Shown: positions 1 to 8,700 of the stretch, in pieces | How positions within the stretch are numbered: position 1 is the stretch's first letter | Layout: each line of letters opens with the position of its first letter | DNA from: Opitutaceae bacterium | GTDB lineage: Bacteria; Verrucomicrobiota; Verrucomicrobiia; Opitutales; Opitutaceae | Reading direction: 5' to 3' | DNA: 41,788 nucleotides | NCBI GenBank assembly: GCA_028688225.1 | Contig: JAQTYQ010000022.1 | Span: forward strand, 1 to 41,788 | Made by a program: the position numbers and the translations under genes | The notes under the pieces: model-generated | Seen by the model: only the letters and a program-made list of their open reading frames with translations | Told to the model about the DNA's origin: nothing | Database searches by the model: none

Positions 1-1
1 G

Positions 2-370
2 GGACAGAAAGAGCGCCTGTGTCCGCTGGGACGGGTGGCCATGTCGGTGCTCAGCAAATGGCGGGGCGAGTTTGCCCGCGACACCTCGCCGGAGGCGCCG
101 GTCGTCGTCAACGCCCGCCACCAGCGCCTGCCGGTGCGGCAGGTGCAGTTGCGCCTGAAGCGCTACCTGGCGCTGGCCGGCCTGCCGATGGATATGACGC
201 CCCATAAGCTGCGGCACAGTTACGCCACGAATCTGCTCAACGCGGGCGCCGATCTCCGCCTGGTGCAGGAACTGCTCGGCCACGCGAATCTGGCGACGAC
301 GCAGATCTACACCCATGTCAGTGTCGCCCGCCTGAAAAAGATCTACGAAAAGGCCCACCCGCGGGCGTAA
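2..370 (+). CDS. Tyrosine recombinase, XerC/XerD type (3' part only)
   Basis: The reading frame is open from base 2, so the gene starts before the window; 122 residues are visible. This is the C-terminal catalytic domain of a tyrosine recombinase, which cuts and rejoins DNA through a phosphotyrosine link. Visible signatures: an N-terminal GQKERLCPLG (the usual GKGxKER-PLG stretch of XerC/D), HKLRHSYAT with the catalytic Arg and His, ELLGHANLATTQIYTHV with the second His/Arg-region histidine and the nucleophilic Tyr, then the C-terminal tail VARLKKIYEKAHPRA. The length and tail match chromosomal XerC/XerD, which resolve chromosome dimers at dif, rather than a phage integrase. The ATG codons at 35 and 41 lie inside the domain and are not starts. 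Which of XerC or XerD it is cannot be decided from this part. Confidence 0.93.
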   Translation, partial: GQKERLCPLGRVAMSVLSKWRGEFARDTSPEAPVVVNARHQRLPVRQVQLRLKRYLALAGLPMDMTPHKLRHSYATNLLNAGADLRLVQELLGHANLATTQIYTHVSVARLKKIYEKAHPRA

Positions 371-668
371 ACGCGCAGCAGCCTGGCAGGAGCCTGGAGG
401 ATGAAGTCCGACCGGTTCCGAGCCGAAGCGAGTAGGGTGTTCTCCCAGCGGGATCATCTCCACGCGGCAATCGAATCCGTGCCGTCACGGAATTTGCCCG
501 GAGTGGTTCCCATCAGTCGGCCTGGAGGGAAATCCCTCTGTGGGGAATAAACCTTCGTCTATCGGTAGAACGCACTACCTCATCTGGCGGGGGTTTCCCT
601 CATTTTGCACGCCGCCGCATCTATTTGATAGTCATTTGTAACAAAATTGTATGGGGATTTGGGGCCTC
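371..668. other. Intergenic region after the recombinase gene
   Basis: I see no convincing gene here. A perfect 6-bp hairpin TCCGTG-ccgt-CACGGA lies at 476-491; it has no T-run, so it is only a possible terminator. The last 70 bases are AT-richer than the surroundings and contain TTGATA at 625-630 followed by TTGTAACAAAATTGTATG; this could be a promoter for the kinase gene downstream, but no good -10 box stands at the right distance. Confidence 0.4.
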
Positions 669-806
669 ATGATTTCCCCCTCGCGAATCCCACCCAAGAA
701 CCGCGTTGTGATTGTTGACGGCCAATTGTCCGTTTATGCGGCGGAAATCGGCCTGATCGGACGCATGGAACCACCGGCGAACCTATGCTCCCGGAGCCGC
801 GACTGA
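669..806 (+). CDS. Short ORF (45 aa) coupled to the kinase gene
   Basis: ATG at 669 opens a 45-codon frame that ends in TGA at 804-806, sharing one base with the ATG at 806 of the kinase gene (TGATG). GGGG at 661-664 is a possible ribosome site. The middle reads NRVVIVDGQLSVYAAEIGLI, which faintly resembles the first strand and helix of a response-regulator receiver (usually VLIVDD), but it has no second acidic residue and is far too short to be a receiver. It may be a leader peptide that couples translation to the kinase, a decayed receiver fragment, or chance. The stop-start overlap is the only real support for its being translated. Confidence 0.35.
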   Translation: MISPSRIPPKNRVVIVDGQLSVYAAEIGLIGRMEPPANLCSRSRD

Positions 807-2782
807 TGAAGACCCTCGATCAGGAAAGCGCCTTCCGCCAGCTGCCGCCCTGGGCGCAGTGGTTCCATGAATTCACGCGCGACGCCAGCGATGCGTTTGT
901 CATCGTGCTCGATTCGGCCCAGCGGCTGATCGGCGCCAATGCGCGCTGGCATCAGTTTTTCGCCGGGTGGTGGCATTGGCGCGAGGGCTCCCAATTGACG
1001 GAGGTGACACCGGCGCCCGAGGGAAGCCGGGCCTGGGCCGATCTGGCCGGACTGATTCACCGGGCACTGATGCTGGGCGAAGGACTGCAAGCGCAGGTGT
1101 CATGGCAGGGGCCGGCAGCGCAGCGCCTGCGGCTGGAACTGGCATTGCATCCCCTGCGGGACGGGCTCGGCCGGACCTTGGGATTGAGTATCCGGGGAAG
1201 GCTCGCGCCCCAGGTCGGCTGGCCGGTCTGGCCCAGCCGTTCGGGAGAGAGCCGCGCCGCCGGCCAAACCGGCGCCGACGCGGATCTCACCGGATCAGCC
1301 CTTGGCCGGGAGATTCTGGACGAACTACTCTCACGGACCGGATCATTTGTGCTGACGGTCGACGAGCACGGCACGATTCGGCGGGTCCATTGCGCACCCC
1401 GGGACATGCTCGCGGGTTTGCAGCCCGGGCAATCCGCATGGGAGTTGATTGCGTCGAGGCACCACCAGCTCGTGCGCTCCGTCTGCACGCAGGTCCACAT
1501 CATGGGATGTCCCATCACCCTGGAATGTCAGGCGTCGGCGCCGGATGCGCGTTGGTATCGCCTCCGCATCTCCATTCTCGATGATCCGGATGAAGGCCGG
1601 GGTTTTCTGATCCTGAGCGCGGATATCACCGCGGCCAAGGCCGCCTTGACCAGCCGGCGCCGGTTGGAAGCCGGCATCGAGTCGATCGCGGACGGCGTTG
1701 TCGCCGTGTCGCCGGACGGCATCATCACGGCTTGGAATCCGGGTGCCGCCGCGCTGCTGGGATTCAACGCTGATGAAGCTTTGGGCCGCTCCCTCCTGGA
1801 CTTCGTGCCGGCTGCCCTGCAGGGGCGGGAGATGGAGTCACTTCAGGCCGCCCTTACCGGTGCCGAGCCTGCGGCCGGCAGGAGCGAACGTCTCCGCAAG
1901 GATGGCACTGCCGTGCCGGTCGACGTGCGCACGCGGCCGTATTGCGGTGCGGCCGGACGTGTGACCGGCGCGGTCCAGATCGTGCACGACGTCTCGGAGA
2001 TGGGTGTACTCGAGGACCAGTTGCGCCGGGGGCAGCGGCTGGCGGCGCAGGGCAAGCTTGCGGCCATGTCCGCCCATGAGATCGGCAACTGCCTTGGCAT
2101 TGTGCTCGGACGGGCGGAGCTGCTGCGCGATCTGCGCAAAGACGATCCGGAAGTGCAGGCAATGCTCACACCCCTCCTGCACGCGGCCGGCCTGGCCGGC
2201 CGGATTTGCCATCAGTTCCGCACGCTCACCTGGTCGGGAAAGACGTTCCCCCAGGAAGTCGACCTGGTCGAGAAACTGCGTCAGGCGTTCGAGGTGTTGG
2301 AATGCGTGGTGCCGCGCCAACTCCAGTTCGAAAGCGGGGACGCTGAAACCATGATGGTCTGGGTCGATCCGGCGCAATTGGACCTGGTGCTGATCAATCT
2401 GGTCCTCAATGCCCGCGATGCGACCAAACCGGACGGGACCATCTCCCTCAAGGTAGGGTGCATGCCGGGCGGCCGTGGCCGGCAGCGCCGCTACTTCTTT
2501 GAGGTCGCCGACAACGGGGTGGGGATACCCCGCGCCGTGCTGCAGAAACTATTCAAGACCTATTTCACGACCAAGCCTTATGGCTTCGGCACCGGCCTGG
2601 GGCTCGTGTCGGTTGCCCGGTACGTCCGGCAAATGGGCGGGGAGGTGCTGATCGACAGCGAACCGGGGCGGGGCACCCGCGTGCGCGTCCAACTGCCGTC
2701 CCGGCGGTGCACGGTCGCAAAAACGGCCCGCACCCGGACGGGAGAGGCGCCGTTGGGCCGGTCCTGCAGCCGGCCTCGGTGA
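806..2782 (+). CDS. Soluble PAS-domain sensor histidine kinase
   Basis: A 658-residue cytoplasmic kinase with no membrane segment. Three PAS-like sensor domains occupy about residues 15-135, 165-280 and 285-400; the third is the clearest (GVVAVSPDGIITAWNPGAAALLGF). The phosphoacceptor helix carries His-424 in MSAHEIGNCLGIVLGRAELL, followed by a C-terminal ATPase with an N box (NLVLNARDA), G1 box (DNGVGIP), F box and G2 box (GTGLGLVSV). HEIGNCL replaces the usual HEINNPL. I choose the ATG at 806 over the one at 785 because GGAG at 793-796 lies at a normal distance and the preceding short ORF ends in TGATG there. No response regulator is adjacent, so its partner is unknown. It converges on glgP, with a large hairpin between. 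Confidence 0.9.
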   Translation: MKTLDQESAFRQLPPWAQWFHEFTRDASDAFVIVLDSAQRLIGANARWHQFFAGWWHWREGSQLTEVTPAPEGSRAWADLAGLIHRALMLGEGLQAQVSWQGPAAQRLRLELALHPLRDGLGRTLGLSIRGRLAPQVGWPVWPSRSGESRAAGQTGADADLTGSALGREILDELLSRTGSFVLTVDEHGTIRRVHCAPRDMLAGLQPGQSAWELIASRHHQLVRSVCTQVHIMGCPITLECQASAPDARWYRLRISILDDPDEGRGFLILSADITAAKAALTSRRRLEAGIESIADGVVAVSPDGIITAWNPGAAALLGFNADEALGRSLLDFVPAALQGREMESLQAALTGAEPAAGRSERLRKDGTAVPVDVRTRPYCGAAGRVTGAVQIVHDVSEMGVLEDQLRRGQRLAAQGKLAAMSAHEIGNCLGIVLGRAELLRDLRKDDPEVQAMLTPLLHAAGLAGRICHQFRTLTWSGKTFPQEVDLVEKLRQAFEVLECVVPRQLQFESGDAETMMVWVDPAQLDLVLINLVLNARDATKPDGTISLKVGCMPGGRGRQRRYFFEVADNGVGIPRAVLQKLFKTYFTTKPYGFGTGLGLVSVARYVRQMGGEVLIDSEPGRGTRVRVQLPSRRCTVAKTARTRTGEAPLGRSCSRPR

Positions 2783-2792
2783 GGCCGGTCAT

Positions 2793-2842
2793 CCGGGGTC
2801 GGCCGGTTCGACCGGCTCACGGCCGGCGACCCCGGCTACAAC
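2793..2842 (-). repeat. TTGTAG-type palindromic repeat, copy A
   Basis: CCGGGGTCG at 2793-2801 pairs perfectly with CGACCCCGG at 2827-2835, and CTACAAC follows at 2836-2842. Read on the minus strand this is a GTTGTAG head followed by a palindrome, the same architecture as copies at 5585, 18446 and 34188. It sits between two convergent genes and may also serve as a bidirectional terminator. The rest of the gap (2843-2937) holds CTCTGTGCTCTCTCTGCC near 2882, a sequence related to the repeat found at 27486. Confidence 0.7.
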
Positions 2843-2937
2843 AACTAACACAAGCCCAAATCGTCGTAACGATTCGGGTACTCTGTGCTCTCTCTGCCTT
2901 CCTCGATGGGCTCCGCGTCCGGCAGCGTTTCCTGGGT

Positions 2938-5448
2938 TCACCCGGCCGGTGGCTGCAGGTCGATGGGTTCCTTCCGCACCTGCCAGATCCGCTCGCAATA
3001 GTCGCGGATGGCCCGATCCGACGAAAAATACCCGATCCGCGCGGTGTTCAGGATGGACATGCGCGTCCAATTTTCCCGGTCCCGGTAGGCCCGGCCGACC
3101 TTTTCCTGGCATTCCACGTAGGCGGCGTAATCCGCCAGCAGCAGGTAGGGGTCGCATCCCAGCAGGCTGTTCACCAGCGGCTGGAAAAGATCCGGTTGTT
3201 CGGGGGAGAAGAATCCCGTGGCGATTTGATCGATGGCTTCCCGGAGGTGCGGATTGGCCTCGTAATAGTCGCGGGGCCGGTAGCCTTCCGCCTTGAGCTG
3301 CCTCACTTCCGCCGCCGTCAGGCCGAACAGGAAGAAGTTTTTGGCCCCGACTTCGTCGCGGATTTCAACGTTGGCGCCGTCCAGCGTGCCGATGGTCACG
3401 GCGCCGTTGAGGGCAAATTTCATATTGCCGGTGCCGGAAGCCTCCATGCCGGCGGTGGAAATCTGCTCCGAGAGATCCGCCGCGGGATACACCCGCTGGG
3501 CGCTCTGGACGTTGAAGTCCGGCAGAAAGGCCACGCGCAGGCGGGCATTGACGAGGGGATCGGCGTTCACCTGCGCGGCCACCGCATGGATGAGCTTGAT
3601 GATCAGCTTGGCCACGTAGTAGCCCGGCGCCGCCTTGCCGCCGAAGATGACCGTGCGCGGAGTCGCGGCGGCCTCCGGCTCGCGCCGCAGCCGGTTGTAG
3701 AGCGTGATGACGTGCAGCACGTTCAGGTGCTGCCGCTTGTACTCGTGCAGGCGCTTGACCTGGATGTCGAACAGCGTGTCGGGATCGACGGCGACGCCGG
3801 TGCGTTTTTCGATCAGCTGCGCCAGGGCCAGCTTGTTGTGCCGCTTGACCTCGCGCCAGGCCTGGCGAAAGGCCGCCTCTTCCGCCAGCGGCTCGAGCCG
3901 CCGCAGCTCGTCGAGGTTCCGGATCCAGGTGTCGCCGATGCGCCCGGTGATCAGGGCCGACAGCCGCGGGTTGCTCAGGAGCATGAACCGGCGCGGGGTG
4001 ACGCCGTTGGTGACGTTGGTGAATTTTTCCGGCGCGAGGTCGTGAAAGTCGCGGAGCACGCCCTGCCGGAGCAGCTCGCTGTGGAGCTTGGCGACGCCGT
4101 TGACGGTCTTGCTGCCCACGGTGGCCAGATGGGCCATGCGGACAGAGCGCACGCCGGTTTCGTCGATGAGCGAAAGCCGGCGGACGCGCTCCTCATCACC
4201 CGGGTGGCGCAGCCGCACCTCATCGAGGAAGCGGCGGTTGATTTCGTAGATGATTTCCAGATGCCGCGGCAGCAGGCTGCCGAACAGCGGGATCGGCCAC
4301 CGCTCCAGCGCCTCGGGCAGCAGCGTGTGGTTGGTGTACCCGAACGTGTTCCGGGTGACCTCCCAGGCCTTCTCCCAACCGACGTGGTGCTCGTCGACCA
4401 GCAGCCGCATCAGCTCGGCGACGGCGATGGCGGGGTGGGTGTCGTTGAGCTGGACGGAATATTTCCGGTGAAAATCCTCCAGGTTGGGGGCCGTCTGCAG
4501 GTGCACGCGGATCATGTCCTGCAGCGCGCAGGAAGCGAAGAAGTACTGTTGCTGCAGGCGCAGTTGCTTGCCCTGGGGCAGATCGTCGTTCGGGTACAGC
4601 ACCTTGGTGATGTTTTCGGAGACGATCTTCTCCATCACCGCCCCGTAATAGTCGCCCGTGTTGAACGTCCGGAAATCGAACGATTCGGTGGCCACCGCGC
4701 GCCAGAGGCGGAGGAAGTTGGCGGTATTGACCCGGTAGCCCACCACGGGCGTGTCGTAGGCCATGCCGCGCACCACATGATGCGGAATCCAGCGCACCCG
4801 GTACTCGCCGTTCTCGTTGGTGGCCTCGGTATGCCCGCCGAATTTTACCTCGAAAGTCAGTTGCGGGCGGGGCAGTTCCCACGGATTGCCGAGGCGCAGC
4901 CACTGGTCGGTGGCTTCCACCTGCCAGCCGTCGCGGATCGCCTGATCGAAGATGCCGAATTCATAGCGGATGCCGTAGGCGATGGAGGGAATCTCCAGCG
5001 TGGCCATGCTCTCGAGATAACAGGCGGCCAGGCGGCCGAGACCGCCGTTGCCCAGCCCCGGCTCCTCCTCCTGCTCGATGATCTCCTCCAGATCGAGTCC
5101 CAGGCTTTTCATGGCCTCGGCGGCCGCATCGTAGATGCCGAGGTTGATCAGGTTCTTTCCCAGCTGCGGGCCGAGAAGGAATTCCGCCGAGAGATAGCAG
5201 ACGGTGCGGCTGCGGCGTTCGTAGTAGGTCTCCGCGGTGCGAATCCAGCGCTGCAGCAGGCGGTCCCGGACGGTGTAGGCGAGCGCCATGAAGCGGTCGT
5301 AGGGACTCGCCACTTGCGGGAAGCGTCCCTGCACGTAGAACAGATTGTCGCAAAAATCGCGCGCGATGGCGTGCGGGGTGAGACCGGTGCGGATGTCTTC
5401 GCCGTTGCGGCCAACCGGCTTGGCCTGCGGGCTGGAGTTTTTATTCAT
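2938..5448 (-). CDS. glgP: Glycogen/starch/alpha-glucan phosphorylase
   Basis: Cytosolic GT35 enzyme that removes glucose from the non-reducing end of glycogen or maltodextrin with phosphate, giving glucose-1-phosphate. At 836 residues it has the family's usual length. Visible signatures: the GLGNGGLGRLAACYLES stretch, VQLNDTHPAIAVAELMR, TNGVTPRRFMLLSNP, and the PLP-binding motif EASGTGNMKFALNG with the Schiff-base Lys at residue 677. The open frame extends to 5502, but the ATG at 5448 (MNKNSSPQAKPVG) begins the part that looks like the family; the 18 extra residues upstream are Arg/His/Pro-rich and unlikely. It is divergent from the membrane kinase at 5757 and no other glycogen gene is adjacent. 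There is no clear Shine-Dalgarno sequence before the chosen start. Confidence 0.96.
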   Translation of the reverse strand: MNKNSSPQAKPVGRNGEDIRTGLTPHAIARDFCDNLFYVQGRFPQVASPYDRFMALAYTVRDRLLQRWIRTAETYYERRSRTVCYLSAEFLLGPQLGKNLINLGIYDAAAEAMKSLGLDLEEIIEQEEEPGLGNGGLGRLAACYLESMATLEIPSIAYGIRYEFGIFDQAIRDGWQVEATDQWLRLGNPWELPRPQLTFEVKFGGHTEATNENGEYRVRWIPHHVVRGMAYDTPVVGYRVNTANFLRLWRAVATESFDFRTFNTGDYYGAVMEKIVSENITKVLYPNDDLPQGKQLRLQQQYFFASCALQDMIRVHLQTAPNLEDFHRKYSVQLNDTHPAIAVAELMRLLVDEHHVGWEKAWEVTRNTFGYTNHTLLPEALERWPIPLFGSLLPRHLEIIYEINRRFLDEVRLRHPGDEERVRRLSLIDETGVRSVRMAHLATVGSKTVNGVAKLHSELLRQGVLRDFHDLAPEKFTNVTNGVTPRRFMLLSNPRLSALITGRIGDTWIRNLDELRRLEPLAEEAAFRQAWREVKRHNKLALAQLIEKRTGVAVDPDTLFDIQVKRLHEYKRQHLNVLHVITLYNRLRREPEAAATPRTVIFGGKAAPGYYVAKLIIKLIHAVAAQVNADPLVNARLRVAFLPDFNVQSAQRVYPAADLSEQISTAGMEASGTGNMKFALNGAVTIGTLDGANVEIRDEVGAKNFFLFGLTAAEVRQLKAEGYRPRDYYEANPHLREAIDQIATGFFSPEQPDLFQPLVNSLLGCDPYLLLADYAAYVECQEKVGRAYRDRENWTRMSILNTARIGYFSSDRAIRDYCERIWQVRKEPIDLQPPAG

Positions 5449-5584
5449 GGCAGGATGATCGCGCGGATGACCCGCTGACACGACGCTGCGCCCCGGTTGC
5501 AAGGCTGGCGCTTGAGGTCGCTATTTTGCCGCCGGAGGCGCTGAGCTCAAGCACGATCACGGTGAATGGGCACCGGATTCGATC

Positions 5585-5614
5585 GGTTGTAGGGCGGCAT
5601 CTCCCGATGCCGCC
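5585..5614 (+). repeat. TTGTAG-type palindromic repeat, copy B
   Basis: The head GGTTGTAG at 5585-5592 is followed by a perfect 9-bp stem, GGCGGCATC (5593-5601) with GATGCCGCC (5606-5614), and a four-base TCCC loop. The head matches copies A, C and D, while the stem sequence differs on both arms together, so it is the fold that is kept. It lies in the glgP/kinase divergent gap. Confidence 0.75.
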
Positions 5615-5693
5615 ATCGGTTCGTCTCCTGTGGCAATCGACAGTACAACCCAGTCCTGGCAAACTGACCCACGCCCCCCGGGCTTTTGTGGAG

Positions 5694-5722
5694 TTGCCAA
5701 TTTTTCCCCCCCAGTTCATAAT
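5694..5722 (+). promoter_or_regulatory. Sigma-70-type promoter for the membrane kinase gene
   Basis: TTGCCA at 5694-5699 (5 of 6 against TTGACA) and CATAAT at 5717-5722 (5 of 6 against TATAAT) are separated by exactly 17 bases. Transcription would start near 5729, giving a leader of under 30 bases to the ATG at 5757. This is one of the few regions here where both boxes are good. Confidence 0.55.
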
Positions 5723-5756
5723 TTCAGAAAAGGAGTGACGTAGCCAACCCTGGCAA

Positions 5757-8700
5757 ATGGCGATGCGATATCTCCAAGCTTCAGCACCAACTGTCCCGGA
5801 CGCTTATTCGTTGCCGTCGGTGGTGAAATGGACGGCCTGCGCCGGGGTGAGCATTGCCGCCGGCATCGCGTGCTTCGCCCTCGGTACCTGGTGGTTTGAC
5901 ACCTGGCAGCGGGCCACCTTCGGCGCTTGGTACGTGCCGATGGCGCCCAGCACCGCTCTGGCCTTTGTGAGCCTCAGCTTGGCAGCCATCAGCCGGTGCC
6001 TGTGGCCGGCCCGGCGGATCGCGCGGAGGCTTGGGTTTGTGTTGATCGGCGCCACGGTGCTGGTGAGCACCCTCGTGGGGGTGGAATTTTTCCTGAGGGT
6101 CGACTTGTCCTGGGAACGCTGGCTTTCCGGCACGAGCGCGAGCGTGGCGGGGATGCCGGTGGGGCGGATGTCGGTGCTCACGGCCGGGATGCTTCTGGCC
6201 GCCGCGATCAGCCTTGGTGCGCAATGGCCTCCCCTGGTCGGGTTGCGGCTGCTGCGTTATGCCGGCTTTTTGCTGGCCGGCCTTGGTTTTCTCTTTGGGG
6301 TGACAAGCGCCCTGGCTTATGCCGCGGCGACGCCGATTTTTTATGGTTTGGGCATCGTCCCCATGGCGTTCCTGACGGCGGTGGCCTTCGCCGCCCTCAA
6401 TTTCGCGCTCTTGCTCACAAGCAGTGTCGAAGTGCGCCGCCTGGGTCCGGAGCAGGAAACGTGGCCGACGGACCCGGCGGCGCTGTCACGACTGGTCTGG
6501 CGTCCTGCCGTGTTGATCGCGCTGGTGGCGCTGGGTATTGCCCTGGCCGGTTTCTTTTATCTCCACCATCAACAAAAGGCGTTGCGTGACAGGATCTGGG
6601 CTGAGTTGAGTGCGATCGCCGATCTGAAGGCCGGTCAGATCGTCAATTGGCGGCAGGAGCGAATCAGCGACGCCCGGTTCCTGATGCAGGCGCCCGCCGT
6701 GGCCCGCGACCTGGCGCTCTTTCTGGCTTATCCGGATTCGCCGGACCAGCGCGCCGCCGCGCTGGGTTGGCTGAACCAGATGAAGGGCGGGGACCGCTAT
6801 GAACTTCTGGCGTTCTTCGACCAACGGTTCGACCCGCGGCTGTCCACCTCGGAATCGGGACCGGTGGTGGATCCGCATTTGCGGGAGCAGTTGAAGGAGG
6901 CGGCGCAGAGCCGCGACGTGGTGGCGGGGGATATCGAAGCGTCCGGTGCCGGCGGCATCCGGCTGGACATCATTGCTCCGGTGGTCGGGTCGGAACCCCC
7001 GGCTGTCCGATCCGCTTCGGACCAGGAATCTGCGGGATCGAAGCTGGTGGGTTTGATTCTCCTGCGGCTGGATCCCCACCGGTTTCTTTTCCCCCTGCTC
7101 CGGACCTGGCCGGTGCCGAGCGCGACCGCTGAGACGCTGCTGGTGCGGCGGGAGGGCGATCAGGTGGTTTTTCTGAGCGAGCTGCGCCATCGCCGGAACG
7201 CCGCCCTGACGCTGCGCATGGCGGTCGCGGAAGAAAACCTGCCCGCCGCCAAGGCGGTGCGGGGGCTGCCAGGACCCCTGGAAGGCTTCGACTATCGAGG
7301 CGTGCCCGTGCTCGCGGCTTATCGCGGCATCCCGGGGACGCCGTGGGTGATGGTGGCCAAGGTGGATCAGGCGGAGATTTATGCCCCCTTGCGCCGGCAG
7401 GCGTGGTCGGTCGGCTTGCTCGCGATTTTGCTGGTGCTCGCCACGGCGCTCGCGGCCGGTTTCCTGTGGCGGCAAAGGACGGCGGCGTTTCTGCGCCGCG
7501 AGCTGGCGGCGGAGCGCGAGCGCGCGATCTTGATGGAACGGCTGGCGCTGGTGACCCGGCACGCCAACGACATCATCCTGCTGACCGATACCGAGGGGAA
7601 AATCGTCGAGGCGAACGACCGCGCGGTGCAAATCTACGGCTACACGCTGGATGAACTGCGAAAAAAAACGCTGCCCGAGCTGCGGGCGCCCGAGTCGCGG
7701 GCCGGGTTTGAACACGACATCGGCTTGTTGCAGTCCGCGGACGGGGCGGTATTCGAGACGACGCACCGGCGTCGGGACGGCAGCACCTTGCCCGTCGAGG
7801 TGAGCGCACGCCTGGTCGAAATCGGCGGACGGAAATGCAAGCTCGGGATCATCCGCGATGTCACCCAGCGCAAGGCCCATGAGCGGGAAATCGAGCGGCT
7901 CAATCGTCTCTACGCCGCCCTGAGCCAGGTCAATCAGGTGATCGTCCGGACGAAGGACCGGCGGGAGTTGTTCAGCGAAGTCTGCCGGGTCCTGGTCGAG
8001 TATGGCGGATTCAAGATGGCGTGGATCGGCTGGCGGAATTCCGACACGGAAACCGTGGCGCCGGTGGCTGACTTTGGCGATGCGGACGGCTTTCTCCAGG
8101 AGATTCAGATCCGCACCGATGACCGGTCCGAGGGGCAAAGCCCCGTTGGCATCTGCCTCCGCGAGGGCCGGACCTATGTCTGCAACGACATTCTGGCCGA
8201 TCCGCACACGCTTCCCCGGCGGCACGCGGCCGTCCGGCGGGGCTTCCGCGCCTCCATCGCGCTGCCGGTGCGCGCCGGCGGCGGCGTGGCCGGCGCGCTG
8301 GTGGTTTATGCCACCACTCCGGGATTTTTCGCCGACAAGGAGGTCAGCCTGCTGGAGGAAGCCGCCGCCGATGTGTCCTACGCCCTCGATCGCCTGGAGC
8401 TGGACGCCCGCCGCCGGCAGCTCGAGGCGCGCAATCAGCAGCTCGCCGCCATCGTGGACGCCTCCGACGACGCGATTGTCAGTCGCGCGCTCGACGGCTC
8501 CATCATTAGTTGGAATCGTGGCGCCGAAAAAATCTATGGCTACACCGCCGCCGAACTCGTGGGCCGCCCGATCAGCCTGCTCGTGCCGCCGGGCCGGGAA
8601 CAGGAATTGGACGGCATCAACGAGCGCCTGAGCCGGGGCGAGCCGGTCCCGTCCTTCGAGACGGTGCGGCGGCGCAAGGATGGGCGGGAGATCCACGTCG

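Larger units (their letters stand above)
5449..5756. other. Divergent intergenic region between glgP and the membrane kinase
   Basis: This region must hold the starts of two divergent transcripts. It contains a palindromic repeat at 5585-5614 and a good sigma-70-type promoter at 5694-5722, both listed separately. AGGAG at 5731-5735 is the only strong Shine-Dalgarno match, but it is 21 bases from the kinase ATG, and the frame just after it closes at once (GTGACGTAG). I see no gene. Confidence 0.5.

Noticed and set aside
1..370. Phage or integrative-element integrase
   Set aside because: The C-terminal text and tail match chromosomal XerC/XerD, and no phage or conjugation gene lies next to it; the N-terminal part outside the window would be needed to be certain.
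2707..5478. 923-residue plus-strand ORF opposite glycogen phosphorylase
   Set aside because: It is the antisense shadow of glgP; no domain, and composition is typical for high-GC antisense frames.
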